Of a DNA stretch of 42,753 bases, positions 32,839 through 42,142 are shown piece by piece (positions within the stretch are counted from its first letter, which is position 1; every line of letters starts with the position of its first letter). Origin of the DNA: Acidobacteriota bacterium (GTDB taxonomy: Bacteria; Acidobacteriota; Terriglobia; Terriglobales; SCQP01); assembly GCA_021789895.1 (NCBI GenBank), contig JAJYIU010000029.1, positions 1-42,753 on the forward strand, read 5' to 3'. The translations under genes and the position numbers were made by a program. The notes beneath the pieces were generated by a model. That model was not told the DNA's origin. It made no database searches and saw only the letters and a program-made list of their open reading frames with translations.

Positions 32839-34145
32839 GGCGTGGCTCCGCCCGCCGCTTGGGGATTGACCAGGGCGATAGAGTCGCCGGCCTGCAGGCC
32901 GGTCAGCGCGACGCGGGTTTCGCTGCGCAGCAGCACTTTCACCGGCTGGCGCAGGAAACGGCCCTGGCGGCGGAGATAGACATAGGCGCTCCCGCCGGTG
33001 CCGAAGACCGCCTCCGCCGGCGCCCAGAGCACATGCGGCATCTGCTTGACCGTAATCCGGGCTTCGGCGCTCATGCCCGGCCGCAATCCCGGAACCTGGT
33101 CGAGCAGCGCCAGGGTGCAATGAAACTGGCGCCGCCAGGGCCGGCCGGACACCCCGCCGACGTTGATCACCCTGGCCTTGATGGTGCGTCCAGGGCGCGC
33201 GATCACGCTTACCACCGCCTGTTCGCCCGCCGCCAGATAGGCACGGTTGGCTTCGCCCAGGGTGGCGTTCAAGCGCAGTTGGGAAAGGTCGGGAACCTCC
33301 GCCACCACGTTGCCGGGATAGACCTGGTCGCCGAGGTGATAGCGCGGAAAGGTCATGCCGGGGAAATAAAAATACTGGTTGTGCAGGTTGGGCTGGATGG
33401 AAAGATAGCCGGCGCGATGCGCGCGCAGCTCCATCGCGGCGATGTTGTGGCGCGCCAGCTCGACTTTCAATTTCGCTTCGTGCGCGGCGGCCTGCTGGAT
33501 GCGGATTTCTGCCAGGCCGCTTTGGCGCTGGCCGGCGAGATCGCCCTGGAGCTGGACCAACTGCGCTTGCGCTGCGCTCAGTTTCAGCAGGTTGGCGCGG
33601 GCGTCGAGCGCCGCCAGGATGGGGTTGCGGCGCACCTCGAGCTGGGCCAGCCGCACCTGGTCGCGGGCATTGAGCAGGGCGTAGCGGTCTTCCTCCGCCT
33701 GGGCCTGCATGGCGGCGCGGGCGGAGGCGATCTGGGCTTGCGCCTGGGCAACCGAGTTTTCCGCCTGCAGCAACTGGTACTGCTGCTGGGCGGCGCTGAA
33801 GCGGGCCACGACTTCGCCGGGATGCACCAGCGAGCCATCGGGCAGCAGATAGCTGAGGTACATGCCTCCGCCGCCGATGCCCGGCGCGGCCATGCGGTCG
33901 GGGTTTTCGCCGCCCAGCGTGCCGTTGGCATATAAGACCACCCGCACCCTGCCGTAGGCGACGCGAAAGACGGGCAGCGAAACCGCCGGGGTGGGCTGAA
34001 GCCGGCGCCAGCTCCAGACCCCCAGCGCCGCCGCCCCCGCCAGCAGCAGCGCCGCCAGGGCAAGCCAGAACCGCCAGCGCCGTCGTCGCGGGAAAGGGCG
34101 TTGCGGGGTAAGCGGGGTTAACGCGGGTTGCGGCTGGGCGCTCAT
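32835..34145 (-). CDS. HlyD/MacA-like periplasmic adaptor 1
   Basis: The 436-residue protein has a basic N-terminus, one membrane anchor (about 27-47), and the lipoyl/barrel-sandwich and coiled-coil hairpin layout of membrane fusion proteins. The hairpin is rich in Ala, Gln and Leu (about 115-230) and is followed by a beta-barrel with RPGRTIKARVINVGG. It should link the permease to the TolC protein. It is one of three such genes in a row, with 4-base overlaps at both ends, showing tight coupling to the permease and to the previous adaptor. Confidence 0.88.
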   Translation of the reverse strand: MSAQPQPALTPLTPQRPFPRRRRWRFWLALAALLLAGAAALGVWSWRRLQPTPAVSLPVFRVAYGRVRVVLYANGTLGGENPDRMAAPGIGGGGMYLSYLLPDGSLVHPGEVVARFSAAQQQYQLLQAENSVAQAQAQIASARAAMQAQAEEDRYALLNARDQVRLAQLEVRRNPILAALDARANLLKLSAAQAQLVQLQGDLAGQRQSGLAEIRIQQAAAHEAKLKVELARHNIAAMELRAHRAGYLSIQPNLHNQYFYFPGMTFPRYHLGDQVYPGNVVAEVPDLSQLRLNATLGEANRAYLAAGEQAVVSVIARPGRTIKARVINVGGVSGRPWRRQFHCTLALLDQVPGLRPGMSAEARITVKQMPHVLWAPAEAVFGTGGSAYVYLRRQGRFLRQPVKVLLRSETRVALTGLQAGDSIALVNPQAAGGATP

Positions 34146-35452
34146 GTGCGGGCTCCAGCGCGGACGCCGGCGCCAGGCGTGGGCATCGCCGGCTTGCCGG
34201 CGGCTGCCGGGGCTTTCGCGCCCGGCTGCTGGAGCGCCACTGTCGCGCCGGCGGCGAGTCCGTCAATCGCGATTTCCTGGGGATTGCGTCCCACCACGCG
34301 AATGGGATACGGCTGGAAGCCGCGGCCGTGGCGCAGATAAACCACGGTTTTACCGTTCAGGATGAACAGCGCCCGGGCGGGCAGAATCAAGGCGTGCGGC
34401 AGCCGGCGGGTAATGATTTCCAGGTCGCCTTTCATCAGCGGCCGCAGCCGCGGATCGGGATGCCGGATCGAGGCGTAGGCGATAAAGAAGCGCGGCGGCG
34501 GCCAGCCCTGATTGAAAACCACTTCGGTCAGCGGCGAGATGGCGTACAGACGCCCGTGAAACTGGCGGTCGGGCAAGGCATTGATGTGCATGCGCGCGGT
34601 TTCGCCGACCTGGAGCTGTCCGCGGTCGGCCTGGACCAGGTTGCCGCGCATCTCGAGCGTGGAAAGCACCGGAATTTCCGCAATGATGGCGCCGGAAAAC
34701 ACCTGATCGCCCACCTGGTAGGTTTGCGGGTTGGCGAACGAGGCGCGGTTGTTGCTCATGTAGGTGATGACGCCGGAGACGGGAGCGCGGAGCACGGTTT
34801 GAGCAAAAATGGCCTGGCGGCGCTGCAGCTTGGCCTGGGCCAGCATCAGCGCTTCGCGATGCCGGGTGATGCTGGCCGCCGAGGATTGCTGGTGCTTGAC
34901 CACGGTGGCCTGCTCGACCTGCAGCGCGGCTTCAGCGGTGCGCAGCGCCAGGCGGGCTTCGGCGCCGTCAATCGGGCTGAGAATGGCTTGCCGGGCGGCT
35001 TCGAGCCGGGCTTCTTCCACCGCTACCTTGGCCTGGGCCAGCCCCAGCCGGTCCTGTTCCGCCAACAGCCGGGCCTGGGCACGGCTCTGGCGCAATTCCG
35101 CCCCGGCGCTGTTCACTTCCGCCTGCTGCTCCCGCATTTGTTCCTGCAGTTCCGAGCTGTCGAAGCGGATCACCACCTGCCCGGCGCGCACCGGCTTGCC
35201 GGCGGACGCCAGCCACATGATATGCAGGTCCTGGGCATTGTGCGGAGCGCGCAGGTACGCCGCCTGCCGCACCCAGAGCTGGCCATCGCAGCGCACGTAT
35301 TCGAGCAGTTCGCCGCGCCGCACCACCGCGGTCGGCAGCGAGGCATCCGTCCCGCCGCCGAAATGCCGCCATCCCCACCAGCCGCCGCCCCCCGCGGCCA
35401 ACACCAGGAGGGCGATGAGCACCGGCTTCCAGGCTGGACCCAGGGTCTTCAT
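34142..35452 (-). CDS. HlyD/MacA-like periplasmic adaptor 2
   Basis: The 436-residue protein starts with a membrane anchor (about 10-29). It then has a barrel-sandwich half, RAGQVVIRFDSSELQEQM, a long coiled hairpin (about 105-210), the second half APVSGVITYMSN, and a barrel domain. It is not a close copy of the neighbouring adaptor; the shared features are fold-level. It overlaps adaptor 1 by 4 bases. Its distinct job beside two other adaptors is unknown. Confidence 0.88.
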   Translation of the reverse strand: MKTLGPAWKPVLIALLVLAAGGGGWWGWRHFGGGTDASLPTAVVRRGELLEYVRCDGQLWVRQAAYLRAPHNAQDLHIMWLASAGKPVRAGQVVIRFDSSELQEQMREQQAEVNSAGAELRQSRAQARLLAEQDRLGLAQAKVAVEEARLEAARQAILSPIDGAEARLALRTAEAALQVEQATVVKHQQSSAASITRHREALMLAQAKLQRRQAIFAQTVLRAPVSGVITYMSNNRASFANPQTYQVGDQVFSGAIIAEIPVLSTLEMRGNLVQADRGQLQVGETARMHINALPDRQFHGRLYAISPLTEVVFNQGWPPPRFFIAYASIRHPDPRLRPLMKGDLEIITRRLPHALILPARALFILNGKTVVYLRHGRGFQPYPIRVVGRNPQEIAIDGLAAGATVALQQPGAKAPAAAGKPAMPTPGAGVRAGART

Positions 35453-35480
35453 CTACGGCTCTCCGCGCCGCGCGCGCGTC

Positions 35481-36734
35481 TCATTGCGCGCCTCCCGGCG
35501 GCGGCAGCAGCGGGGTCGAGCCATCCACGCCGCGCAGCAAAACGCCATGGCTGTCGAAGCCGGCCACCACCACCGGCCGGCGCTGCGCCTGCCCGTTTTG
35601 CCGCACCCAGACATACGACGCTCCGTCCGGCGCGTATGCAACCAGATCGCGCGGCGCCAGCCAGCCGGAACGCGGCGGAATGTGAATCGTCACCTCGCAG
35701 GTCAGGTCGGGCAGCAGCCGCGGATCTTTCTCCAGCAGTTCGAAATTGGCGCCGAAATTGCGAATGGGGTTGTCGGCCGAGCCGGTGGCGACCGGGCTCA
35801 GGCTGAGCAGGCGGGCGGCAAAATGCACGCCGGCGTAGGCATCGAGCTGCACCACGCCCGGAGTGCCGGGCGCGAGCGCGGAAAAATCGGCTTCGCTGAG
35901 CTGCACCCGCACGCGCATGCCGCTGGGACTGAAAACTTCGAGCAGCTTGATGCCATGCCAGACCTGCGTGCCCGGCGCCAGGGTGCCGATCCAGGGCGGG
36001 GCGGTGTACGCCAGCATGCCGTCCATCGGCGAGCGCACCACCAGTTTGCGGCTGTCGGATTCGGCGCGCTGCCAATCCAGCTTCTGGTTATCGCGCTGCA
36101 GCTCCAACACCCGCAGGTTGGCCGCGGCTTTGGCGGATTCCAGCGGGTTGGAGCGCTCGAGGCTGGCGACATGGGCGCGGGCGTCGGCCAATTCCACGCG
36201 ATTTTCATCCACCTGGATTTGGCTGAGGATGGGCGCTTTGCGCAACTCCAGCGCCGCCTTGGCGGCGTCCGCCTCGGCCTGAGCCAACTGCTGCGCGCGG
36301 GCGGCGGCGTCGGCCGCGTTCTGGGCGCGCTGCTTGCGCACCTGCGCCGCCAGATCGATGTATTGCGCATAGGCGCTGCGCGCGCGCACTTCCAGGTCGG
36401 TGAGGTCGAAGGCGACCAGCAAATCGCCTTTTTTGACCCGCGCTCCGTTGGGCGCCAATTGCGTAATCGTGAGCTGGGGAGAAAATTGCGACAGCGACGG
36501 CGCCAGAATCGGCGCTTCCTGCACCGGCACGATCACGCCGGTGGCGCGGATGGTGCGGCTGACCTGGCCGCGGCGAGGATAGACGGCGTGTGGGGACGCC
36601 GCTTTGGCCACCAGCGGCGACGTATGCCCGCCGCAGCCGGCTGCCAGCAGCGCCAGCAACAGCGCGCCCGCAGCCGCCGGGTTTTTACACCGGTGGCGGA
36701 GGGCATGGCGGAATTGACTCTGTTTTCCGGGCAT
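35481..36734 (-). CDS. HlyD/MacA-like adaptor 3, probable lipoprotein
   Basis: The 417-residue protein has a basic start, a hydrophobic stretch ending LAAGC (lipobox cysteine near residue 33), then adaptor features. These are VKKGDLLVAFDLTDLEVRA, an Ala-rich hairpin (about 110-205), VRSPMDGMLAYTA and a barrel domain. A lipid anchor would distinguish it from the two membrane-anchored adaptors that follow. I start at ATG 36734 ahead of the lipoprotein signal. Longer open starts to 36923 would place about 63 unlikely residues first. It is the first gene of the operon, 28 bases before adaptor 2. Confidence 0.85.
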   Translation of the reverse strand: MPGKQSQFRHALRHRCKNPAAAGALLLALLAAGCGGHTSPLVAKAASPHAVYPRRGQVSRTIRATGVIVPVQEAPILAPSLSQFSPQLTITQLAPNGARVKKGDLLVAFDLTDLEVRARSAYAQYIDLAAQVRKQRAQNAADAAARAQQLAQAEADAAKAALELRKAPILSQIQVDENRVELADARAHVASLERSNPLESAKAAANLRVLELQRDNQKLDWQRAESDSRKLVVRSPMDGMLAYTAPPWIGTLAPGTQVWHGIKLLEVFSPSGMRVRVQLSEADFSALAPGTPGVVQLDAYAGVHFAARLLSLSPVATGSADNPIRNFGANFELLEKDPRLLPDLTCEVTIHIPPRSGWLAPRDLVAYAPDGASYVWVRQNGQAQRRPVVVAGFDSHGVLLRGVDGSTPLLPPPGGAQ

Positions 36735-37053
36735 TTTTCTGGGAAGCCGGCGTGGTGTACCGAATGATGATGCTAAGTACTTTACCAAAGCTACAATGCC
36801 GGAAATGCCGCGGTTTGGCAACCCTGAACACGGTTTGCGCCTTATGGCGAAGCGTACAGTGGCGCACGAATGACGCCAAGCCGGTTCCGGGCAGGCGCCG
36901 GAATCGTCGGCCTGAGTTGTCATTCATCCGCCGGCAGCCGCCGGCAACTGGCGCCGGCGCGGCGGCTCGACTACAATGCTGTCTTCGCCTGCCGTTCGCT
37001 TCCGGTTTCTACCGTTAAATCGCGCCTTTGCGGCGGGCGCCAGGAGCCAGCTT
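36735..37053. other. Divergent intergenic region between the export operon and the M1 aminopeptidase
   Basis: This 319-base gap holds no supported gene. On the plus side a TACAAT (36972-36977) lies 76 bases before the aminopeptidase ATG, without a clear -35. Its middle (36920-36965) is a dense run of GCCGGC-type inverted repeats. On the minus side an AT-richer stretch (36765-36800) probably holds the operon promoter, but no convincing hexamer pair with 16-18 spacing was found. Confidence 0.45.
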
Positions 37054-39684
37054 ATGACCCGCAGCCCTAAAAAAACATTTGAGCGCCGGCGCACACGGCT
37101 GTTGCGAGCTGCCGGGCAAGCCTGCCTGCTGGCGCTCTGCGCCCTGCCGCTTGCCGCTCAGGCGCCGGGGCCAAAAGCCCGCGTGTTTGGCAACCCGTTG
37201 ATCTGGCGATGGCCTCCGGGAAAAACCTATCACGTGCTCAATTACAAGCTGCGGCTGCATTTCGACGAGCCGAAAGGCGAAGTCTTCGGCGTTGAAACGA
37301 TCACGCTGACCCCCTTTCGCAACCGTTTTCACGAATTGACGCTGGACAGTTCCGGATTGGCGATTGACCGGATTACGCTGGCCGGGCGCGCGCCTCGCTC
37401 GCTCGCCTTTACCGCGCACGATCCGCATCTGGCCATCACCCTGCCGCGGGCGTATGCGGCCGGCAGCGTGCTCAAGCTGCGGATCGTGTATCACGGCTTT
37501 CCCAAAACCGGCCTGATCTTCATCAATCCCAATTCGTTTTATCCGAAGCGGCCGCGCGAGGTCTGGTCGCAGGGCGAGCCGGAAGACAATCATTACTGGT
37601 TTCCCTGCTGGGATTATCCCAACGATAAAGCCACCAGCGAGACCATCACCACCGTGCCGGCGGGGCAGTCGGTGGTTTCCAATGGACGCCTGGCGAAGGT
37701 GACGCGGCGCGGCGGCGAGGTCACTTACGACTGGGTGGAGAGCGTGCCCCACAGCTCCTATCTGATCTCGATCGCGGTGGGCCCGTGGGCGCGCTTTACC
37801 CAGCACCTGGGCAAGCTGCCGGTGGAAATTTTCGTGCCCAATTACGTCAGCCGGGCGCGCGCGCTGCGCTCCTTCGGCCTGACGCCCGAGATGATCGCCT
37901 GGTATGAGCAGGAAACCGGCGTGGCCTACCCGTATGGCAAGTACGCCCAGACCGCGGTGCACAACTTCACCGAAGGCGGGATGGAAAACATCAGCGCCAC
38001 CACCCAGACCGAGTGGACGCTGCACGATGCCCGCGCCGAGCAGGATTACAGCAGCCAGGGGCTGGCGGCGCACGAGCTCGCCCACCAATGGTTTGGCGAC
38101 CTGGTGACCACGCGCGACTGGGCCGACATCTGGCTGAACGAAGGCTTTGCCACCTTCATGGCCGCCACCTGGGCCGGGCATCACGACGGCGGCGACGCCT
38201 ACCGCTACCAGATTTACCAGGACCAGCGCGCCGCCCGCTTCGAAGACCTGAACCGCTATCGCCGCCCGATCGTGGATTATCACTACAACTATCCCATGCA
38301 GATGTTCGACTCGACCACCTATCCCAAGGGGGCGGCGGTGCTCGACATGCTGCGCTATGTGCTGGGCGACCGGCTGTTCTGGGGCTCGCTGCGCCATTAT
38401 CTGGAAACGCATCGCGCCGGCAACGTGGACACGCACGACTTGATGGAAGCTATACGCGAGACCAGCGGGCGCGGGCTCGACTGGTTTTTCCACGAGTGGG
38501 TGTTCCGCGGCGGGTTTCCCGAATACGCGGTCGGGGCGCACTACCACGCCGCCACTCACATGGAAGTGATCGAGGTGCGGCAGACGCAGAAGCGCGACGC
38601 GGTGACGCCGCTGTTCCGCATGCCGGTGGAGCTGGCCTTCTACGGCGCTCCGGGGCAGGCGCACACGCAGACGGTCGAAGTGGCGCATCGCGACCAAACC
38701 TTCTATGTGCCGCTGGGGTTCGACCCCCGCATCGTGGATTTCGACCCGCAGGACCGCATCTACAAGCAACTGGATTACACCCCGCCGGTCGAGCAGTTGC
38801 TGGCGCAGGTGCGCACCGACCCGGCGATGATGAGCCGGTTATGGGCGGCGCAGCAGTTGGGGCGGCGGGAAGCCGGCCAGCCCGCCACCTCCGGCAACGC
38901 CGTCGCGGCGCTCGGCGCGGCGTTGTTGCACGACCGCTTCTGGGCGGTGCGGGCCGCCGCCGCCAACGCGCTGGCGGCGATCGGCGGCGATCCGGCCAAA
39001 GCCGCGCTGCTGGCCGGGCTCCACGACCGGAAAAGCAGCGTGCGGGCGGCGGTGGCCGACGCCCTGGGGCGCTTTGTGGCGCAGGATCCGGCGGTGTTTC
39101 AGACACTGGCCGCGCGCATGAACCACGACCCCAGCTATGCGGTCGAGGCCTCGGCGGCGCGCAGCCTGGGCGCTTCGCATTTGCCCGGCGCGGCGCCGGC
39201 GCTGCTGGCGGCGGCGCGCAGCGCCACCTCGATTTACGTGCAAACCGGCCTGCTGGCGGCGCTGGCCGATACCCGGGATGCCGCGGCCGTGCCGCTGCTG
39301 CTGGCCGACGCGCGGCGCGGGCAGCCGATGCGGCTGCGGCTGACGGCGCTGGCGCTGCTGCCGCGCTTCAAGCGCGTGCTCAAGCCGGAACAGACGCGGC
39401 CGCTGGTCGAAGCGGCGCTCGATTCCAGCTTTTCCTTTCTCCAGGGCGCGGCCATGAACGATGCCGCGGCGCTGAACCTGACCGCGCTCAAGCCGCGAAT
39501 TCAAAACCTGGCCGTCAGTCTGCCCGAGGCCGCCGAGCGCAGCGCGGCGCGGCGCGCGCTGGCGGCGTTCGAGGCTAAAAAACCGGCCGCGGCCCATCCC
39601 GCGCTCAGCCAGTTGCAGCGGCTGGAGCGGCGGGTGCGGGAGCTGGAAAAGCAGGTGCAGGCGCTGCAGAAGAAAAAGCCGTAG
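37054..39684 (+). CDS. Secreted M1-family aminopeptidase with C-terminal HEAT repeats
   Basis: The 876-residue protein has a signal peptide (about 15-36), a beta-rich N-terminal domain, and the M1 catalytic domain. GGMEN occupies the GAMEN exopeptidase position (308-312), and HELAHQW has zinc ligands His340 and His344. The third ligand Glu363 follows in NEGFATF at the standard 18-residue gap. From about residue 600, Ala/Leu/Arg-rich helices form HEAT-like repeats, such as DRFWAVRAAAANALAAIGG and RKSSVRAAVADALGRF. A coiled-coil tail ends it. It should trim N-terminal residues from peptides in the periplasm or outside. The ATG follows CAGGAGCC. Confidence 0.93.
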   Translation: MTRSPKKTFERRRTRLLRAAGQACLLALCALPLAAQAPGPKARVFGNPLIWRWPPGKTYHVLNYKLRLHFDEPKGEVFGVETITLTPFRNRFHELTLDSSGLAIDRITLAGRAPRSLAFTAHDPHLAITLPRAYAAGSVLKLRIVYHGFPKTGLIFINPNSFYPKRPREVWSQGEPEDNHYWFPCWDYPNDKATSETITTVPAGQSVVSNGRLAKVTRRGGEVTYDWVESVPHSSYLISIAVGPWARFTQHLGKLPVEIFVPNYVSRARALRSFGLTPEMIAWYEQETGVAYPYGKYAQTAVHNFTEGGMENISATTQTEWTLHDARAEQDYSSQGLAAHELAHQWFGDLVTTRDWADIWLNEGFATFMAATWAGHHDGGDAYRYQIYQDQRAARFEDLNRYRRPIVDYHYNYPMQMFDSTTYPKGAAVLDMLRYVLGDRLFWGSLRHYLETHRAGNVDTHDLMEAIRETSGRGLDWFFHEWVFRGGFPEYAVGAHYHAATHMEVIEVRQTQKRDAVTPLFRMPVELAFYGAPGQAHTQTVEVAHRDQTFYVPLGFDPRIVDFDPQDRIYKQLDYTPPVEQLLAQVRTDPAMMSRLWAAQQLGRREAGQPATSGNAVAALGAALLHDRFWAVRAAAANALAAIGGDPAKAALLAGLHDRKSSVRAAVADALGRFVAQDPAVFQTLAARMNHDPSYAVEASAARSLGASHLPGAAPALLAAARSATSIYVQTGLLAALADTRDAAAVPLLLADARRGQPMRLRLTALALLPRFKRVLKPEQTRPLVEAALDSSFSFLQGAAMNDAAALNLTALKPRIQNLAVSLPEAAERSAARRALAAFEAKKPAAAHPALSQLQRLERRVRELEKQVQALQKKKP

Positions 39685-39721
39685 CCGGACAAGGTGAATA
39701 GTTTCTATTTCAGAGAAGGAG

Positions 39722-39895
39722 TTACTCGGTACCACCGATTGGTAATTTTCGCACCCGAATACGTTTCGCTTCCATCGTTACTATGCTGCCTTGCTCTAAA
39801 GCTGCCTCAATCTCATGGAGATTGGCAAAATGCGATCTGAGGCATTTCACGCGCGCCGCGCACTGCCATCCGCCGGCGCGGCGCAGCGCGATCCT
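39722..39895 (-). pseudogene. Decayed C-terminal fragment of a DUF5615-like protein
   Basis: On the minus strand a frame opens after a stop at 39898-39896 and ends with TAA at 39724-39722. Its last part reads FANLHEIEAALEQG, then SIVTMEAKRIRVRKLPIGG. This ending closely resembles the tail of DUF5615 PIN-like toxin proteins as I know them. No start codon or N-terminal half is present, because the frame is interrupted where the ABC permease ends. The segment is lower in G+C than its neighbours. It is most likely a relic of a toxin-antitoxin pair, which is inference. Confidence 0.4.
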
Positions 39896-40672
39896 CTATT
39901 TCAAGTCGCGCAGCTCGAGAATGAGGCCGGCGAGGGCGAGCAGGATGAGGGAATAGAAGACGGCGTAGAGGGCATCCCAGCCGAGCAGGGCGGGGGCGGG
40001 GGGCTGGAAGTGGGAGGCGGCGGTGGCGAGGTTGAGGGCGGAGAAGTCGGGCACCAGGTAGGCGACGCCCAATGCCAGCCAGCGCCCCGGGCCGGGGTGG
40101 GCGGCGGCGCCCAGGCCGCGCAGGTCGCCGGCGAAGTTGCCGATCAGGAACAGCGCCAGGCTGAAGGCGGCGGCCAGCACCGGCGAGGAAAAGCTGGAAA
40201 ACAACAGCGCCAGGGCGGTGAGCAGCGCCAGGGCGAGGAAGATGGTCAGCCCGGAGGCGAGCAGCGCGCTTTCGCCGGTCCGCCAGGCCGGATGCAGCAG
40301 TGCCACGGCGATCAGCAGCGCGGCCAGCATCAGGCCGGTATTGAGCGCCAGGGCGGCGAGCAGGCCGAGGTATTTCCCCATCAGGAACTGGCGGCGGCGC
40401 ACCGGGCGGGCGAGCAGGGTGTAGAGCGTCCGCCGCTCGATCTCTTTGGCCACGAGTTGAATGCCGAGGAAGATGGCGATCACCACGCCGAACAGGGTAA
40501 TGGTGAAGAGGCCGAAGTTGACCAGGGCCGAGGCCGAGATGCCGAACGACATCTGGCTGAAGAGCAGCCCGGCGCCGGCGAGCAGCACGGCGAAGGCCAC
40601 CAGCGAGAGCAGTATGCGGTCGCGAATGGCCTCGCGGAAGCTGTTGCGGGCGACGCTCAGGACCGGGCTCAA
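39896..40672 (-). CDS. ABC-2 type transporter permease (TTG start)
   Basis: The 258-residue protein has about six membrane helices and the ABC-2 permease pattern. This includes an amphipathic NSFREAIRDRILLSL start, IQLVAKEIERRTLYTLLARPVRR (here shortened) and a C-terminal LILLALAGLILELRDLK. The start is TTG at 40672-40670, supported by AAGGAGG 8 bases upstream and a 3-base overlap with the ATPase stop codon; no ATG fits. Its partner is the preceding ATPase. The substrate is unknown; similar pairs export drugs, lipids or polysaccharide parts. The longer open frame to 40984 reads through the ATPase and is not real. Confidence 0.87.
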   Translation of the reverse strand: MSPVLSVARNSFREAIRDRILLSLVAFAVLLAGAGLLFSQMSFGISASALVNFGLFTITLFGVVIAIFLGIQLVAKEIERRTLYTLLARPVRRRQFLMGKYLGLLAALALNTGLMLAALLIAVALLHPAWRTGESALLASGLTIFLALALLTALALLFSSFSSPVLAAAFSLALFLIGNFAGDLRGLGAAAHPGPGRWLALGVAYLVPDFSALNLATAASHFQPPAPALLGWDALYAVFYSLILLALAGLILELRDLK

Positions 40673-41592
40673 GGCGCGACCTCCTTGCCGGGGCGGCCGG
40701 TGAAGAGCTGATCCAGGCCGCGGCGGCGGGGTTCCAGGGCCAGCAATTCGGCCCCGGCGAGGTGGAGCGCCGCCAGCAGATCCCAGAGCTGGGGGCGGGC
40801 AACCAGCGCGCGCGAGGAGCCGTCGGGCAGCGGCTCGACGCCGGTGAGCGGCACGGCGAAGGGACGGGGCGAGCGCCAGCGGACTTCCAGTTCGTCGTCG
40901 GCGCCGGGCTCGGCGGCGGTCAACTCCTCGAGCGGCCCCAGGCGGCGCAGGCGTCCGCGATCGAGGACCGCCACCCGGTCGCAAAGCTGTTCGGCGTCGC
41001 TGAGGATGTGGGTGGAAAAAAAGATGGTGCGGCCGCGGCGCTTCAGCTCCAGCATCAACTCGCGCACCAGCCCGCGGCCGAGCGGATCGAGGCCGCTCAT
41101 CGGCTCATCCAGAATCAGCAGCTCGGGATCGTGCAGTATCGCCTGCGCCAGCCCGATGCGCTGCAACATGCCCTTGGAACATTTGCGCAGCGCCAGGCCG
41201 GCGTGCTCGTGCATCTCCACCCGCTCCAGCGCCGAGGCCACCGAGCGGGCCAGATCGGCGCCGCGCAGCCCGCTCAAACGGCCATAGTATTCGAGCAGCT
41301 CGCGGCAGCTCAGGTAATCGTAGAAATAAGGATTTTCCGGCAGGTAGCCGATGCGCGCCAGGCGCTCGCCCGGCGGCGCGCCCAGCAGCCGCGCCGCGCC
41401 GGCGGTGGGCCGGATGAGGCCCATCAGCAGTTTCAGGGTAGTGGTCTTGCCGGCGCCGTTGGGTCCGAGAAAGCCGAAAATCTCGCCCGCTTCAACGCTC
41501 AGCGTCAGCCGGTCGAGCGCGCGCCGGGGGCGGCGGCGCCAGAAGCCGGCGAGGTAGTCCTTGGTGAGTTCCTGGCACTCGATAACAGGCAT
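40669..41592 (-). CDS. ABC transporter ATP-binding protein
   Basis: The 307-residue protein has Walker A GPNGAGKT (43-50), a signature in the variant form SKGMLQ (139-144), Walker B LLILDEP (158-164), and FFSTHILSD as the H-loop region. The C-terminal 80 residues form an accessory domain. This matches ATPases of the ABC-2 group, where SKGM replaces SGGQ. It is coupled to the permease, whose TTG overlaps its stop. An ATG at 41592 precedes the conserved domain. I do not assign a substrate. Confidence 0.92.
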   Translation of the reverse strand: MPVIECQELTKDYLAGFWRRRPRRALDRLTLSVEAGEIFGFLGPNGAGKTTTLKLLMGLIRPTAGAARLLGAPPGERLARIGYLPENPYFYDYLSCRELLEYYGRLSGLRGADLARSVASALERVEMHEHAGLALRKCSKGMLQRIGLAQAILHDPELLILDEPMSGLDPLGRGLVRELMLELKRRGRTIFFSTHILSDAEQLCDRVAVLDRGRLRRLGPLEELTAAEPGADDELEVRWRSPRPFAVPLTGVEPLPDGSSRALVARPQLWDLLAALHLAGAELLALEPRRRGLDQLFTGRPGKEVAP

Positions 41593-41827
41593 AAACGTCA
41601 GGGACGAAGGGACGGGCGCGCGGCCATTCTAACAAATCGAGGAAAGAAAAGCGCGTGCGGCGGCGATGGTTGCCATCCCTCCCCATCGGCAGGACCTGCG
41701 CCTATGCCCAGGAGGGCGGGATCGTTTCCCGCAGCTTCCCCGACGCCGCGGCGGCATACGCCGACGCGGTGGCGGGGTTGGCCGAATTGGGCGTGCGCCG
41801 CCGGTTGGCGGGGCGCTCAATGGGGCC

Positions 41828-42142
41828 ATGGCAGGCAAATCCACGGCAAATTCGGCCAGCACGGAAAGGGACCCGGCTGCGGCGCCGCGCGCGCTCGCGG
41901 TCCGCCATCCCGGCCGGCTCGCCGCCGTCATCATGCTGGCCTTATCGCTTCCGCTGCCGTTGACCGCCCCGGATTGTATATGCTGGCTGGGGCGGGTGGC
42001 GGGGGGGCTGATGCTGCACCTCTGCCTCGGCCATGCCGGCCTGGCGCCGCCGGCGGCCGCGCGGCTGGGCAGCCTGACGCATTGCGCGATGTTCTGGCAG
42101 GCTCTGTCGGTTGGACTCCAGTTTGTTTTCGGGAGCCGATGA
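41828..42142 (+). CDS. Small hypothetical membrane protein
   Basis: The 104-residue product has a polar N-terminus, a hydrophobic segment (AAVIMLALSLPLPLTA), and a cysteine-containing middle (DCICWLGRVAGGLMLHLCLG). A C-terminal segment (LTHCAMFWQALSVGLQFVFG) ends it. No family is recognised. The frame is open further upstream to 41666, but that part is arginine-rich and probably non-coding. It is coupled to the next gene by an overlap of its TGA with the following ATG region. A weak start context lowers confidence. Confidence 0.5.
   Translation: MAGKSTANSASTERDPAAAPRALAVRHPGRLAAVIMLALSLPLPLTAPDCICWLGRVAGGLMLHLCLGHAGLAPPAAARLGSLTHCAMFWQALSVGLQFVFGSR

Noticed and set aside
31543-34266. Single open frame joining the permease with upstream sequence (907 codons)
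   Set aside because: The N-terminal part is a shadow of adaptor 1; the permease has its own ATG with an ATGA overlap.
41655-41963. 102-codon frame overlapping the small membrane protein
   Set aside because: Arg/Pro-rich translation without hydrophobic pattern; the frame at 41828 has membrane segments and coupling to the next gene.
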